Origin: Coriobacteriales bacterium
Lineage (GTDB): Bacteria; Actinomycetota; Coriobacteriia; Coriobacteriales; UBA8131
Assembly: GCA_031254255.1 (NCBI GenBank)
Contig: JAIRUT010000130.1
Span: 1-12,066, forward strand
Length of the DNA stretch: 12,066 nt
Direction: 5' to 3'
Shown: positions 1 through 6,314 of the stretch, piece after piece
Position numbering within the stretch: the first letter of the stretch is position 1
Layout of the letters: each line of letters starts with the position of its first letter
The notes under the pieces: model-generated
The model's input: only the letters and a program-made list of their open reading frames with translations
What the model was told of the DNA's origin: nothing
The model's database searches: none
Position numbers and translations under genes: made by a program

Positions 1-658
<658 letters not shown>

Positions 659-1555
659 TTACGCAACAACATTGCTATCTTGTTTCTCGTATATAAGCAC
701 CATATTAAACTTTCCTGTGAATGTGATTCGGTTGCCACTGATTTCTCCAGTATATAATTCAGTTCCATATGATTTCATGGAAATGGCATTACCGTTGAGC
801 GTGAACGTTCCCTTGTAAGTCGTTCCAAATAAATTCATCGTGAAAGTGCCATCATCTTTGAGTTCCATCATCAAGTCATCAACCGTGTAACCCATGGATC
901 CCAATGAGTCCTCGAACTCTTTTCCTTCAATGACGTAGCCAGTGGTTCCCGTTCCAACCATGACATACTTTCCAACTACGGCTTCGACAGTCTTGTCTAC
1001 ATTTCCACCGTTGCCGTTGCTGCCATTATTGTTATTACTCTTGTTGTCCGAATTGCCAGAACTCTTGCTATCATCCGTTCCAGTGGAACCGCTGTTATCA
1101 GATGACCCGTTTGTTCCAGTGTCATTTTTGCTGGAGTCGGCCGTCTCATCTTTGCTCACGCTTGCGGACTTGCTGTCAGCGTTATTTGTCCAAGCCTTAA
1201 CTGCAAAGTAGCCACCTACTCCAAACGCAACAAATATAACAACTAGACCAACAACCAGGACAATGATCAATCCAGTTTTCTTTTTTGGAGGATTACCCTG
1301 TGCGCTGGTATTTTGCGCTTCCTGAACTTGTGGGATGCCATAAGCAGGAGCAGGGGCAAATTGTCCAGATCCGGTAGCGGTATTCGGAGCGGACTGATCT
1401 GGCACGTATGCTGGCCGTGCTGCAGTTGGCTGAACTGGTGCATAAATAGGTAGTGGCGTAGATTCGCTTGTCTGAATATCAACCGTTTTTGATCCACAGA
1501 ACGTGCAAAATTTTGCATTATCAGGAATTTCTTTACCACAAGTAGAGCAAAACAT
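659..1555 (-). CDS. Zinc-ribbon, single-pass membrane protein with disordered linker and C-terminal beta domain
   Basis: The 298-residue protein starts MFCSTCGKEIPDNAKFCTFCG, a compact zinc ribbon with Cys3, Cys6, Cys17 and Cys20. A Pro/Ala/Gln-rich segment (about 30-90) leads to a KKK stop-transfer-like cluster and one hydrophobic helix (about 95-119). Next comes a strongly Ser/Asn/Gly/Asp-rich disordered linker (about 123-187). The last 105 residues contain alternating short strands (ELKDDGTFTMNL, GTFTLNG, GNRITFTGK) suggestive of a small beta-barrel or lipocalin-like fold. The likely topology is zinc ribbon inside, beta domain outside. Such zinc_ribbon_2-headed proteins are common in Actinomycetota and Firmicutes and mostly have no assigned function. 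The start is well supported by GGAGGG five bases upstream. The gene diverges from the FAD oxidoreductase. Its function is unknown; the ligand of the outer domain cannot be told from sequence. Confidence 0.88.
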   Translation of the reverse strand: MFCSTCGKEIPDNAKFCTFCGSKTVDIQTSESTPLPIYAPVQPTAARPAYVPDQSAPNTATGSGQFAPAPAYGIPQVQEAQNTSAQGNPPKKKTGLIIVLVVGLVVIFVAFGVGGYFAVKAWTNNADSKSASVSKDETADSSKNDTGTNGSSDNSGSTGTDDSKSSGNSDNKSNNNNGSNGNGGNVDKTVEAVVGKYVMVGTGTTGYVIEGKEFEDSLGSMGYTVDDLMMELKDDGTFTMNLFGTTYKGTFTLNGNAISMKSYGTELYTGEISGNRITFTGKFNMVLIYEKQDSNVVA

Positions 1556-1633
1556 ACAGACCCTCCAGATCTCTCTCTAATGAAAGTTAAATCCTGAACT
1601 AACTATACCTCAATCACACTTTTATATCAGCAT

Positions 1634-1664
1634 ATTATATGCATTTCTCACAGTTATTTGACAA
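1634..1664 (-). promoter_or_regulatory. Candidate promoter of the zinc-ribbon gene
   Basis: On the minus strand a perfect TATAAT (plus positions 1634-1639) lies 19 bp downstream of TTGTCA (1659-1664). The spacer is longer than the ideal 17 bp, so the -35 assignment is weak; the -10 is the stronger part. The -35 overlaps that of the divergent gene on the other strand. Confidence 0.4.
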
Positions 1665-1685
1665 AACATGCAAAGCAGATATGAT
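1658..1685 (+). promoter_or_regulatory. Candidate sigma70-type promoter of the FAD oxidoreductase gene
   Basis: A consensus TTGACA (1658-1663) and TATGAT (1680-1685, one mismatch to TATAAT) are separated by 16 bp. Transcription would start near 1692, giving a leader of roughly 20 bases before the ATG at 1715. This is the clearest promoter in the window. Confidence 0.65.
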
Positions 1686-1714
1686 GGAGTTAAATTCTAG
1701 AGAGTGGAGCAAGC

Positions 1715-3226
1715 ATGAGCAATAACGAGGGTATTAACATGGAAACCAAGCAAGTCGTGATCATCGGCGGTGGAATAGCTGGGTTGAGTGCTGGGGTCTA
1801 TGCCTTGCGCTGTGGTTTTCAGGCGACGATTCTGGAGAGTCACTCACTGGCTGGAGGCAACTGCACATCTTGGAAGCGCGACGGCTACCTGTTTGAAGGC
1901 GGGATGCACTGGCTCACTGGATCCAGCAAGGCCGAAGCTCTGAACAAGCTTTGGCGCACCGTCGGTGCTTTGGATGACAGCGTGGCAATTCACACTCCCG
2001 AACCTTTCTTCGAATACGACCACCAAGGTACGCCAATCAGGTTTTACCGAGATATTGAGCTTACGGAAAAGCACCTTCTGGAGGTCTCCCCGGACGACAA
2101 AAAAGAGATCAAGGCCTTTTGCAACAACGTTCGCAAGGTCAAAAACCTGGTCATGCCCATCACCGACATCCGTGGAGTCAAGGTGACCAGAAAGCAGCGC
2201 ATGCCGTTATCATTGCTCTTTGCCGCGATCTCCTCCGCCGGCCTGATGCGCAAGTTCTCCAAAATCAGCCGGGACGAATACATTGGACGTTTCAAACATC
2301 CAGGGCTGCGAGAACTGCTGCGCGCCAGCACTGATGAGGTGTCTGCGATGATCCCGCTGTTCTTCACCTTGGGCATCTTGGCGAGGGGCGACGGTGGCTT
2401 TCCAGAGGGCGGTTCGCTGCCCTTTGCCAGGCGGATTACCCAGACCTTCAAATCTCAAGGTGGAGAATTGCTGCTCAAGACCCGAGCCGACCAAGTGGTG
2501 GTCGAGGACGGAAGGGCAGTCGGTGTCCAAGCTGGGGAGAACTTTTATCCTGCTGATGCGGTGATCATCACGTCCGACACCATGGTCGCCGATCAGCTGT
2601 TTGACAAGCCGCTGCATTCGGAGTGGTTGGAGCGGATGCGTGAGACAACCGTGCCCACAATGGCAACACTTATCAGCTTGGGCATCAACGCTGACATGCG
2701 CAAATACTTCAAAGGCCTGACATTCAAGCTGCCAGGGCAAATCACCATGGGTGACTTGAGTTTCGAATACCTGAACCTTAACAACTACGCCGACGATCCG
2801 ACCTACTCCCCAGAGGGCAAGACTGCAATGACCATGATTCTTCCCGGCGACAGTTACGATTTTTGGAAAAGCGCCCGTGAACAAGGTAATTATGCAGAGC
2901 AGAAGCAGCATATTGCCGATCAGGTGATAGCCGCCCTAGCTGTCCAGATTCCAGAAACTGCTGGCAAGGTGGAAGTCTGCGATGTGGCAACACCACTGAC
3001 CTACGAGCGCTATTGCGGCAACTGGCGTGGCTCTTGGATGACCGAGATGACTCCCAGCATGAATATGAATAATTATCCGGCAGCAATTGATGGTCTTGCC
3101 GGCGTCTACTTTGCCGGCCAAAGGATGACACCTCCCGGCGGTCTACCAGTTGCTCTGATGAGCGGCAGGACAGCAGTGCAATACCTTTGTCGAGACACAG
3201 GCACCCTGTTCATCAGCGGAGAGTAG
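1715..3226 (+). CDS. Phytoene desaturase/carotenoid isomerase-like FAD-dependent oxidoreductase
   Basis: The 503-residue protein has an N-terminal dinucleotide-binding fold, VVIIGGGIAGLSAG (about 14-27). A second flavin-contact motif, GGNCTSWKRDGYLFEGGMHW, lies at about 47-66. The C-terminal FAD signature of the CrtI/CrtISO/retinol saturase family, GVYFAGQRMTPPGGLPVALMSGRTA, lies at about 463-487. Length is normal for the family, whose members desaturate, isomerise or saturate polyene or other lipid substrates. No phytoene synthase or other carotenoid gene is nearby, so the substrate cannot be named. Two starts are possible: 1715, preceded by GTGGAGC, and 1739 (METKQVV), preceded by GAGGG seven bases upstream. 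The second places the fold almost at the N-terminus, as is typical. The first is kept because it lies close behind the promoter. The stop codon overlaps a hairpin. Confidence 0.88.
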   Translation: MSNNEGINMETKQVVIIGGGIAGLSAGVYALRCGFQATILESHSLAGGNCTSWKRDGYLFEGGMHWLTGSSKAEALNKLWRTVGALDDSVAIHTPEPFFEYDHQGTPIRFYRDIELTEKHLLEVSPDDKKEIKAFCNNVRKVKNLVMPITDIRGVKVTRKQRMPLSLLFAAISSAGLMRKFSKISRDEYIGRFKHPGLRELLRASTDEVSAMIPLFFTLGILARGDGGFPEGGSLPFARRITQTFKSQGGELLLKTRADQVVVEDGRAVGVQAGENFYPADAVIITSDTMVADQLFDKPLHSEWLERMRETTVPTMATLISLGINADMRKYFKGLTFKLPGQITMGDLSFEYLNLNNYADDPTYSPEGKTAMTMILPGDSYDFWKSAREQGNYAEQKQHIADQVIAALAVQIPETAGKVEVCDVATPLTYERYCGNWRGSWMTEMTPSMNMNNYPAAIDGLAGVYFAGQRMTPPGGLPVALMSGRTAVQYLCRDTGTLFISGE

Positions 3227-3240
3227 GAGCCTTCGGCTCC
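3226..3240. terminator. Hairpin at the oxidoreductase stop, copy 1 of a 16-bp repeat
   Basis: GGAGCC-TTC-GGCTCC is a perfect 6-bp GC-rich stem with a 3-base loop whose first base is the last base of the TAG stop. No T-run follows, so intrinsic termination is uncertain; it could instead protect the mRNA 3' end. The same sequence recurs at 3292-3306. Confidence 0.45.
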
Positions 3241-3246
3241 GCTGTT

Positions 3247-3268
3247 TGGAACAGTAGTCACGGTTCCA
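3247..3268. repeat. Inverted repeat between the two identical hairpins
   Basis: TGGAAC (3247-3252) pairs with GTTCCA (3263-3268) across a 10-base loop. It sits between the two GGAGCC hairpins in the convergent intergenic region. Confidence 0.4.
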
Positions 3269-3291
3269 GCTTTGTTAATCAGTGGGCTACA

Positions 3292-3306
3292 GGAGCCTTC
3301 GGCTCC
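3292..3306. terminator. Hairpin beside the PIN toxin stop, copy 2 of the 16-bp repeat
   Basis: This is the same GGAGCC-TTC-GGCTCC stem-loop as at 3226-3240; the identity covers 16 bases (3225-3240 versus 3291-3306). It directly abuts the stop of the minus-strand toxin gene at 3307, so each converging gene ends on its own copy. Confidence 0.45.
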
Positions 3307-3855
3307 CTACAGCTCAACTTTGCTTACATCAGAAACTTGTTCCTCAAAAGGATTGATGAGCCTGATGCCAAGGTGGACAAAATCCTTTGTATTGCGAGTT
3401 GCCAGAGTCGCCTTTGCTGCTGCGCTGATGGCAGCGATCATTCCATTCTCAACGGTCAGCGTATATCCAGCGCGTCGAGATTCATCCTGCATTTGTGCAT
3501 AGATCCTTGCCGAAGAACCGTCAAAGGGCAGGATGTTCCTTTCATAGTTGTCGCTTATCTGCTCGATTGCCAGTAGAAGATTCTCCCGGCGTTTTCCCCT
3601 CGGCAATCTGTAAGCTCCAGTGAATAGCTCTGCAATAGTTATAGCTGTCAAATAAAGCTGGGTCTCATGCTGAAACAGCCAAGCAATGACATTTTCATTC
3701 GGCTTTTTCTTGAGTGTTTCTGAAATTATGTTTGTATCGACTATATAGTGTGCAGACGCAGTGCATGCAGTATATGCAGTGCGCGAACCCACAGGTGATG
3801 CGGTGGGCCCTGAAACCATCGGGGCATCTTTCTTTTCTTTTGTAGCCACCATCAT
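3307..3855 (-). CDS. PIN-domain toxin of the FitB/VapC family
   Basis: The 182-residue protein contains a PIN ribonuclease domain starting at HYIVDTNIISE. The expected acidic sites visible are Asp40 (VDTN), Glu76 (IAELFTGA) and Asp158 (TRNTKDF), and the family ending GIRLINPF is present. At the usual DxxIAA site the sequence reads ENGMIAA (136-142), so the aspartate position holds Asn137, although Glu136 is next to it. About 36 residues precede the PIN domain; VapC proteins usually start almost at the first strand, and no internal ATG allows a conventional start. The ATG overlaps the antitoxin stop by four bases (ATGA), so translation is probably coupled. Active VapC toxins cut tRNA or rRNA. 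The family assignment is firm; activity of this copy is uncertain. Confidence 0.9.
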   Translation of the reverse strand: MMVATKEKKDAPMVSGPTASPVGSRTAYTACTASAHYIVDTNIISETLKKKPNENVIAWLFQHETQLYLTAITIAELFTGAYRLPRGKRRENLLLAIEQISDNYERNILPFDGSSARIYAQMQDESRRAGYTLTVENGMIAAISAAAKATLATRNTKDFVHLGIRLINPFEEQVSDVSKVEL

Positions 3856-4091
3856 TGTCTGTCATCAAAAAGCTCAAGCTCACGTGGCAAGCTGCGTTTT
3901 GGCAACTCCAGCGCCGAACCCGTGATCCCCGATGCGAGGTACAGCCACTCAGACAGCCAAGTCTTTTTCGCAGTCGCATCCTTCAGGATGGATCTGACCT
4001 CTGCTTCTGTCGAACGACTATTACCCGCTGCCCGCTGCATCAAGCGCGCCTTCGTCTCGTCGTCAACATTTCTCACGATTAGCGTAGCCAT
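3852..4091 (-). CDS. FitA/VapB-like ribbon-helix-helix antitoxin
   Basis: The 79-residue protein opens MATLIVRNVDDETKARLMQR, followed by SRSTEAEVRSILKDA, the pattern of FitA-type ribbon-helix-helix antitoxins: a DNA-contacting strand, then two helices. The Leu/Pro-rich tail ELPKRSLPRELELF resembles the segment that wraps around the PIN toxin active site in this family. The start is supported by AGGAGAG seven bases upstream. The gene comes first in the operon and overlaps the toxin by four bases. A 19-bp inverted repeat covering the promoter -10, about 40 bp upstream, is the likely binding site for autorepression by the antitoxin or the TA complex. Confidence 0.9.
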   Translation of the reverse strand: MATLIVRNVDDETKARLMQRAAGNSRSTEAEVRSILKDATAKKTWLSEWLYLASGITGSALELPKRSLPRELELFDDRQ

Positions 4092-4130
4092 GCTTAAACT
4101 CTCCTACACTAGTTTTCAAAAAGCCTCTAA

Positions 4131-4149
4131 GTGATATCAATGATAGCAC
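4131..4149. promoter_or_regulatory. Inverted-repeat operator and -10 of the fitAB-like operon
   Basis: GTGATATCA-A-TGATAGCAC is a 9-1-9 inverted repeat matching at 8 of 9 positions per arm. On the minus strand it contains TGCTATCAT, an extended -10 (TGN-TATCAT; hexamer at 4140-4145). No good -35 is visible, which suits an extended -10 promoter. Its position suggests a protein bound here would block RNA polymerase; the antitoxin is the natural candidate. Binding itself is inferred. Confidence 0.6.
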
Positions 4150-4184
4150 ATTTTGGAGACAATAGAAAGAAGCTCTCGCCCTCT

Positions 4185-4928
4185 TCAGACAAAAACCCGC
4201 AATAAATCGTAGTTGGGCTCGATTTCCTTACCGGGTTCGACTATCAGGAACTCATCGTCCCAGTCGCCGTCAAGCAGCTTTGTGAATAGGCGCATTGAGC
4301 CTGTCAGGGTCTCAATCTCTTTATGGCAGCCATTTTCCGCATCCTTTTCTGCAGCTTTTTCTTTGAACCGCTCGAATAGGCCGTTGTTCTCAAAGCCATC
4401 CACTTCAATGTATATATGAGGCATATCGGGCATAACGGGATGGAGGGTCTCCCAGACGTATTGGGCATTCTCTTCGCCGTACTTCTCGACCATATCCGCA
4501 TAGCTCATATCGTAACCCATGCTTTTATGCATGTCCGTATCCGCGAAACCGTCATCGTCACGCTCCGCGAATCCGTGTGAGCTCCACTCGGCACTGAGCC
4601 GGTGTTCGAAGTTTTCCACAAAAGCTTCAGAAGATCCCAAGGTCAGGGCGCAACAGTCATGGGTACGGGGAATGACCATCTTGAACTTCTCTGACTTCAG
4701 GCCAGACGTGCCGTTGCCGCAAAGGCCAAAGCCCAACACGATCGCGTCATAGTCCTCGCTTGATGCCTCGGTAGTGTCGATGATTTCCTGCAGTCCGGCC
4801 CGCAGTTTTTCTGGTTCGACGTGTAGCTTGATTGGTGCAAATTGCAGATCGATGGTGTTTTTGGAGAATGCGGTTGCCAGACAGGCCATTCTCGTGAAAA
4901 GCTCGCAGCAGATGAATTTAAGTCGCAT
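4185..4928 (-). CDS. DUF1638 family protein
   Basis: The preferred start at 4928 gives 247 residues (MRLKFICCELFTR). It is preceded by GGAG about nine bases upstream, whereas the more distal ATG at 4985 lacks a ribosome-binding site and adds 19 unconserved-looking residues. The family hallmarks are an N-terminal strand ending in paired cysteines (Cys7-Cys8), then DAIVLGFGLCGNG (about 61-73), then VIPRTHDCCALTLGSS (about 85-100). The repeated Cys and His residues (Cys8, Cys70, His90, Cys92, Cys93) look like a possible metal or cofactor site; that is inference. The C-terminal half is acidic and mostly helical. No signal peptide or membrane helix is seen, so it is probably cytoplasmic. The gene lies 76 bp downstream of the DUF1295 gene on the same strand and could be co-transcribed. 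The reaction is unknown to me. Confidence 0.82.
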   Translation of the reverse strand: MRLKFICCELFTRMACLATAFSKNTIDLQFAPIKLHVEPEKLRAGLQEIIDTTEASSEDYDAIVLGFGLCGNGTSGLKSEKFKMVIPRTHDCCALTLGSSEAFVENFEHRLSAEWSSHGFAERDDDGFADTDMHKSMGYDMSYADMVEKYGEENAQYVWETLHPVMPDMPHIYIEVDGFENNGLFERFKEKAAEKDAENGCHKEIETLTGSMRLFTKLLDGDWDDEFLIVEPGKEIEPNYDLLRVFV

Positions 4929-4969
4929 GATTTCCGCTCCGTTACTCTCTTGGTTTGATTGAGTATTCA

Positions 4970-4975
4970 AGTATA
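4970..4975 (-). promoter_or_regulatory. Possible -10 element for the DUF1638 gene
   Basis: TATACT on the minus strand, one mismatch to TATAAT, lies about 40 bases before the preferred start at 4928. No matching -35 is seen at 16-18 bp, so this is only a weak hint of independent transcription. Confidence 0.22.
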
Positions 4976-5004
4976 GATCCAGCATGTGCCAAAAAAGTTA
5001 CAGA

Positions 5005-5925
5005 TCAATCATTCTTTCGAATCTTGATTGGAATCAAGCGGTTGGTTTGGTCTCGATAAGCGTCCCAATCTGACCGCAGGCTACAGTTGCGCTTGTCCGC
5101 CATGGGAATGCTGACGGTCAGGAACATCAGCGTGTTTGCCAGTGCTCCGATACCGAGAAACCAGAGTTGCGGGCTTATAGAGAGCATCATGATATACACG
5201 CCCCACCACATCAGGATCTCGCCGAGGTAATTCGGATGCCGGGAATTCTTCCACAGGCCATCGCGGATGATCTGGCGATTGTCGGTCTTGCGGCCCCGGA
5301 AGCGATGCATCTGGAAATCAGCGGTCATTTGCAGGGTAGCCGCACCGACGCTGATCACCAGCCCCACCAGCGTAATCGCATTCAAGGAGGCACTGGTAGC
5401 AGTCGCGATGCTGGTGGAGCTGACGCTGAACAGCGAGACATCAACTATGATGGCCATTCCCGGCAGCATACAAAGGTAGACGATCAAGGTCGGGAAGAGC
5501 ATGATGCCAAAGAAGCTGATCGCCTGGTAGGCACGCGGAAACTTCGCCTTGAAATTGTCGTAGCGCCAGTCTTGCGTAGCTAAGTTCTTGAAGGTGTAGG
5601 CCCAGTTGGCAGTCAGGCGCACTCCCCAGAACCAGACCGCTATCAGCAGGAATATTCCTGCGAAATTTATGCCTCCACTGTAGATGACCAAGGCCGTGAA
5701 AATGACAGGGGGAGCCACGCTCCAATAGGGGTCGTAGATGGAGGCGTTTCTGAAGAAGATCAGGCTGCTGATAAACACCAGCACCGTCGCCGCAACATCA
5801 GCAACCAGAACCCGCAAGAGGACATGGGCATTCGCCAGCAGTAAAAATACAGCGATGCCGATGACGATAACGATCAAATAAATCATCACGATTATGAACA
5901 AACCAGCACTTCGACTCTGCCTCAT
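5005..5925 (-). CDS. DUF1295 family integral membrane protein (steroid 5-alpha-reductase/ICMT-like fold)
   Basis: The 306-residue protein is very hydrophobic with about seven membrane segments (for example 8-31, 37-57, 71-105, 135-155, 185-205, 236-270). Motifs typical of DUF1295 are SIYDPYWSV (62-70), RLTANWAYTF (103-112), QDWRY (118-122) and, nearest the C-terminus, GLWKNSRHPNYLGE (223-236). The last is shared with the steroid reductase and isoprenylcysteine methyltransferase superfamily, in which it takes part in NADPH or S-adenosylmethionine binding. It may therefore reduce or methylate a lipid in the membrane, but cofactor and substrate are not known. The start is secure: AAGGAG lies five bases before the ATG. 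It is the first of two minus-strand genes and diverges from comEA. Confidence 0.87.
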   Translation of the reverse strand: MRQSRSAGLFIIVMIYLIVIVIGIAVFLLLANAHVLLRVLVADVAATVLVFISSLIFFRNASIYDPYWSVAPPVIFTALVIYSGGINFAGIFLLIAVWFWGVRLTANWAYTFKNLATQDWRYDNFKAKFPRAYQAISFFGIMLFPTLIVYLCMLPGMAIIVDVSLFSVSSTSIATATSASLNAITLVGLVISVGAATLQMTADFQMHRFRGRKTDNRQIIRDGLWKNSRHPNYLGEILMWWGVYIMMLSISPQLWFLGIGALANTLMFLTVSIPMADKRNCSLRSDWDAYRDQTNRLIPIKIRKND

Positions 5926-6072
5926 TCAAGCTCCTTGTTGTTTGCCGCATGCAAGCAGGTTATAAAGCCATGATACGAAAACCGAGCAAAAACACAAATC
6001 AATTCCATGAAAAGCATGTATCTGACTGACTTGCCTGACACTCGCCTGACCAAAGGTTGGCGACAAGCATCC

Positions 6073-6099
6073 TTGCAGAGTTTATAGCATCTTTATAAA
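6073..6099 (+). promoter_or_regulatory. Possible promoter of the comEA-comEC operon
   Basis: TTGCAG (6073-6078) and TATAAA (6094-6099) are separated by 15 bp, shorter than ideal. It is the best pair I see upstream of the G-rich leader and would give a leader of about 200 bases if comEA starts at 6315. Confidence 0.3.
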
Positions 6100-6296
6100 G
6101 GATTTCCAGGAGCTTTACAAAGTCTTTGCTAGGCTACCTTTCGGGAGCATTCAGGTCAGTCAGGGAAGCCGAAGGAGCCAGGGAAAACCAAGGGAGTCGG
6201 GGAAACCGGGAGAAGCGATGGGGCAAGGGATGCAAGGGTAACCATGGTGGGGGTGTCATGGGGAAGGCAATGGGAACCGAGGGAGCCGATTCGTTG

Positions 6297-6303
6297 AAAG
6301 GAG
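6297..6303 (+). promoter_or_regulatory. Ribosome-binding site that decides the comEA start
   Basis: AAAGGAG lies 11 bases before the ATG at 6315. It is the only strong Shine-Dalgarno sequence among the candidate starts (TTG 6126, ATG 6258, ATG 6315). Confidence 0.55.
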
Positions 6304-6314
6304 ATCAAATAACC

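Larger units (their letters stand above)
5926..6314. other. Divergent intergenic region and G-rich leader of the competence operon
   Basis: These 389 bases separate the DUF1295 start from the preferred comEA start. The left part holds weak promoter-like AT-rich words (TTTATAGCAT, CTTTATAAAG) and short repeats of CTGAC at about 6020-6050. The right part (6163-6283) is a G-rich stretch with around a dozen runs of three or more G. The frame of comEA stays open back to a TTG at 6126, so an N-terminal extension cannot be excluded, but its low-complexity composition and the good ribosome-binding site near 6300 argue against it. Confidence 0.5.

Noticed and set aside
942..1211. Plus-strand reading frame with a long Leu/Pro run, looking like a small membrane peptide
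   Set aside because: It is the antisense of the Ser/Asn/Gly linker of the zinc-ribbon gene; its composition is explained by that repeat and it has no ribosome-binding site.
4929..4985. Upstream ATG at 4985 as the start of the DUF1638 protein
   Set aside because: No ribosome-binding site precedes it, and the ATG at 4928 has a GGAG and begins exactly at the family's first strand.
4983..4998. TGGCAC on the minus strand as a possible sigma54 -24 element for the DUF1638 gene
   Set aside because: The required GC-containing -12 element is missing at the correct distance.
6083..6099. TTTATA...TATAAA inverted repeat as an operator
   Set aside because: The arms are only six AT bases and overlap the candidate -10 region; this is expected by chance in an AT-rich promoter.
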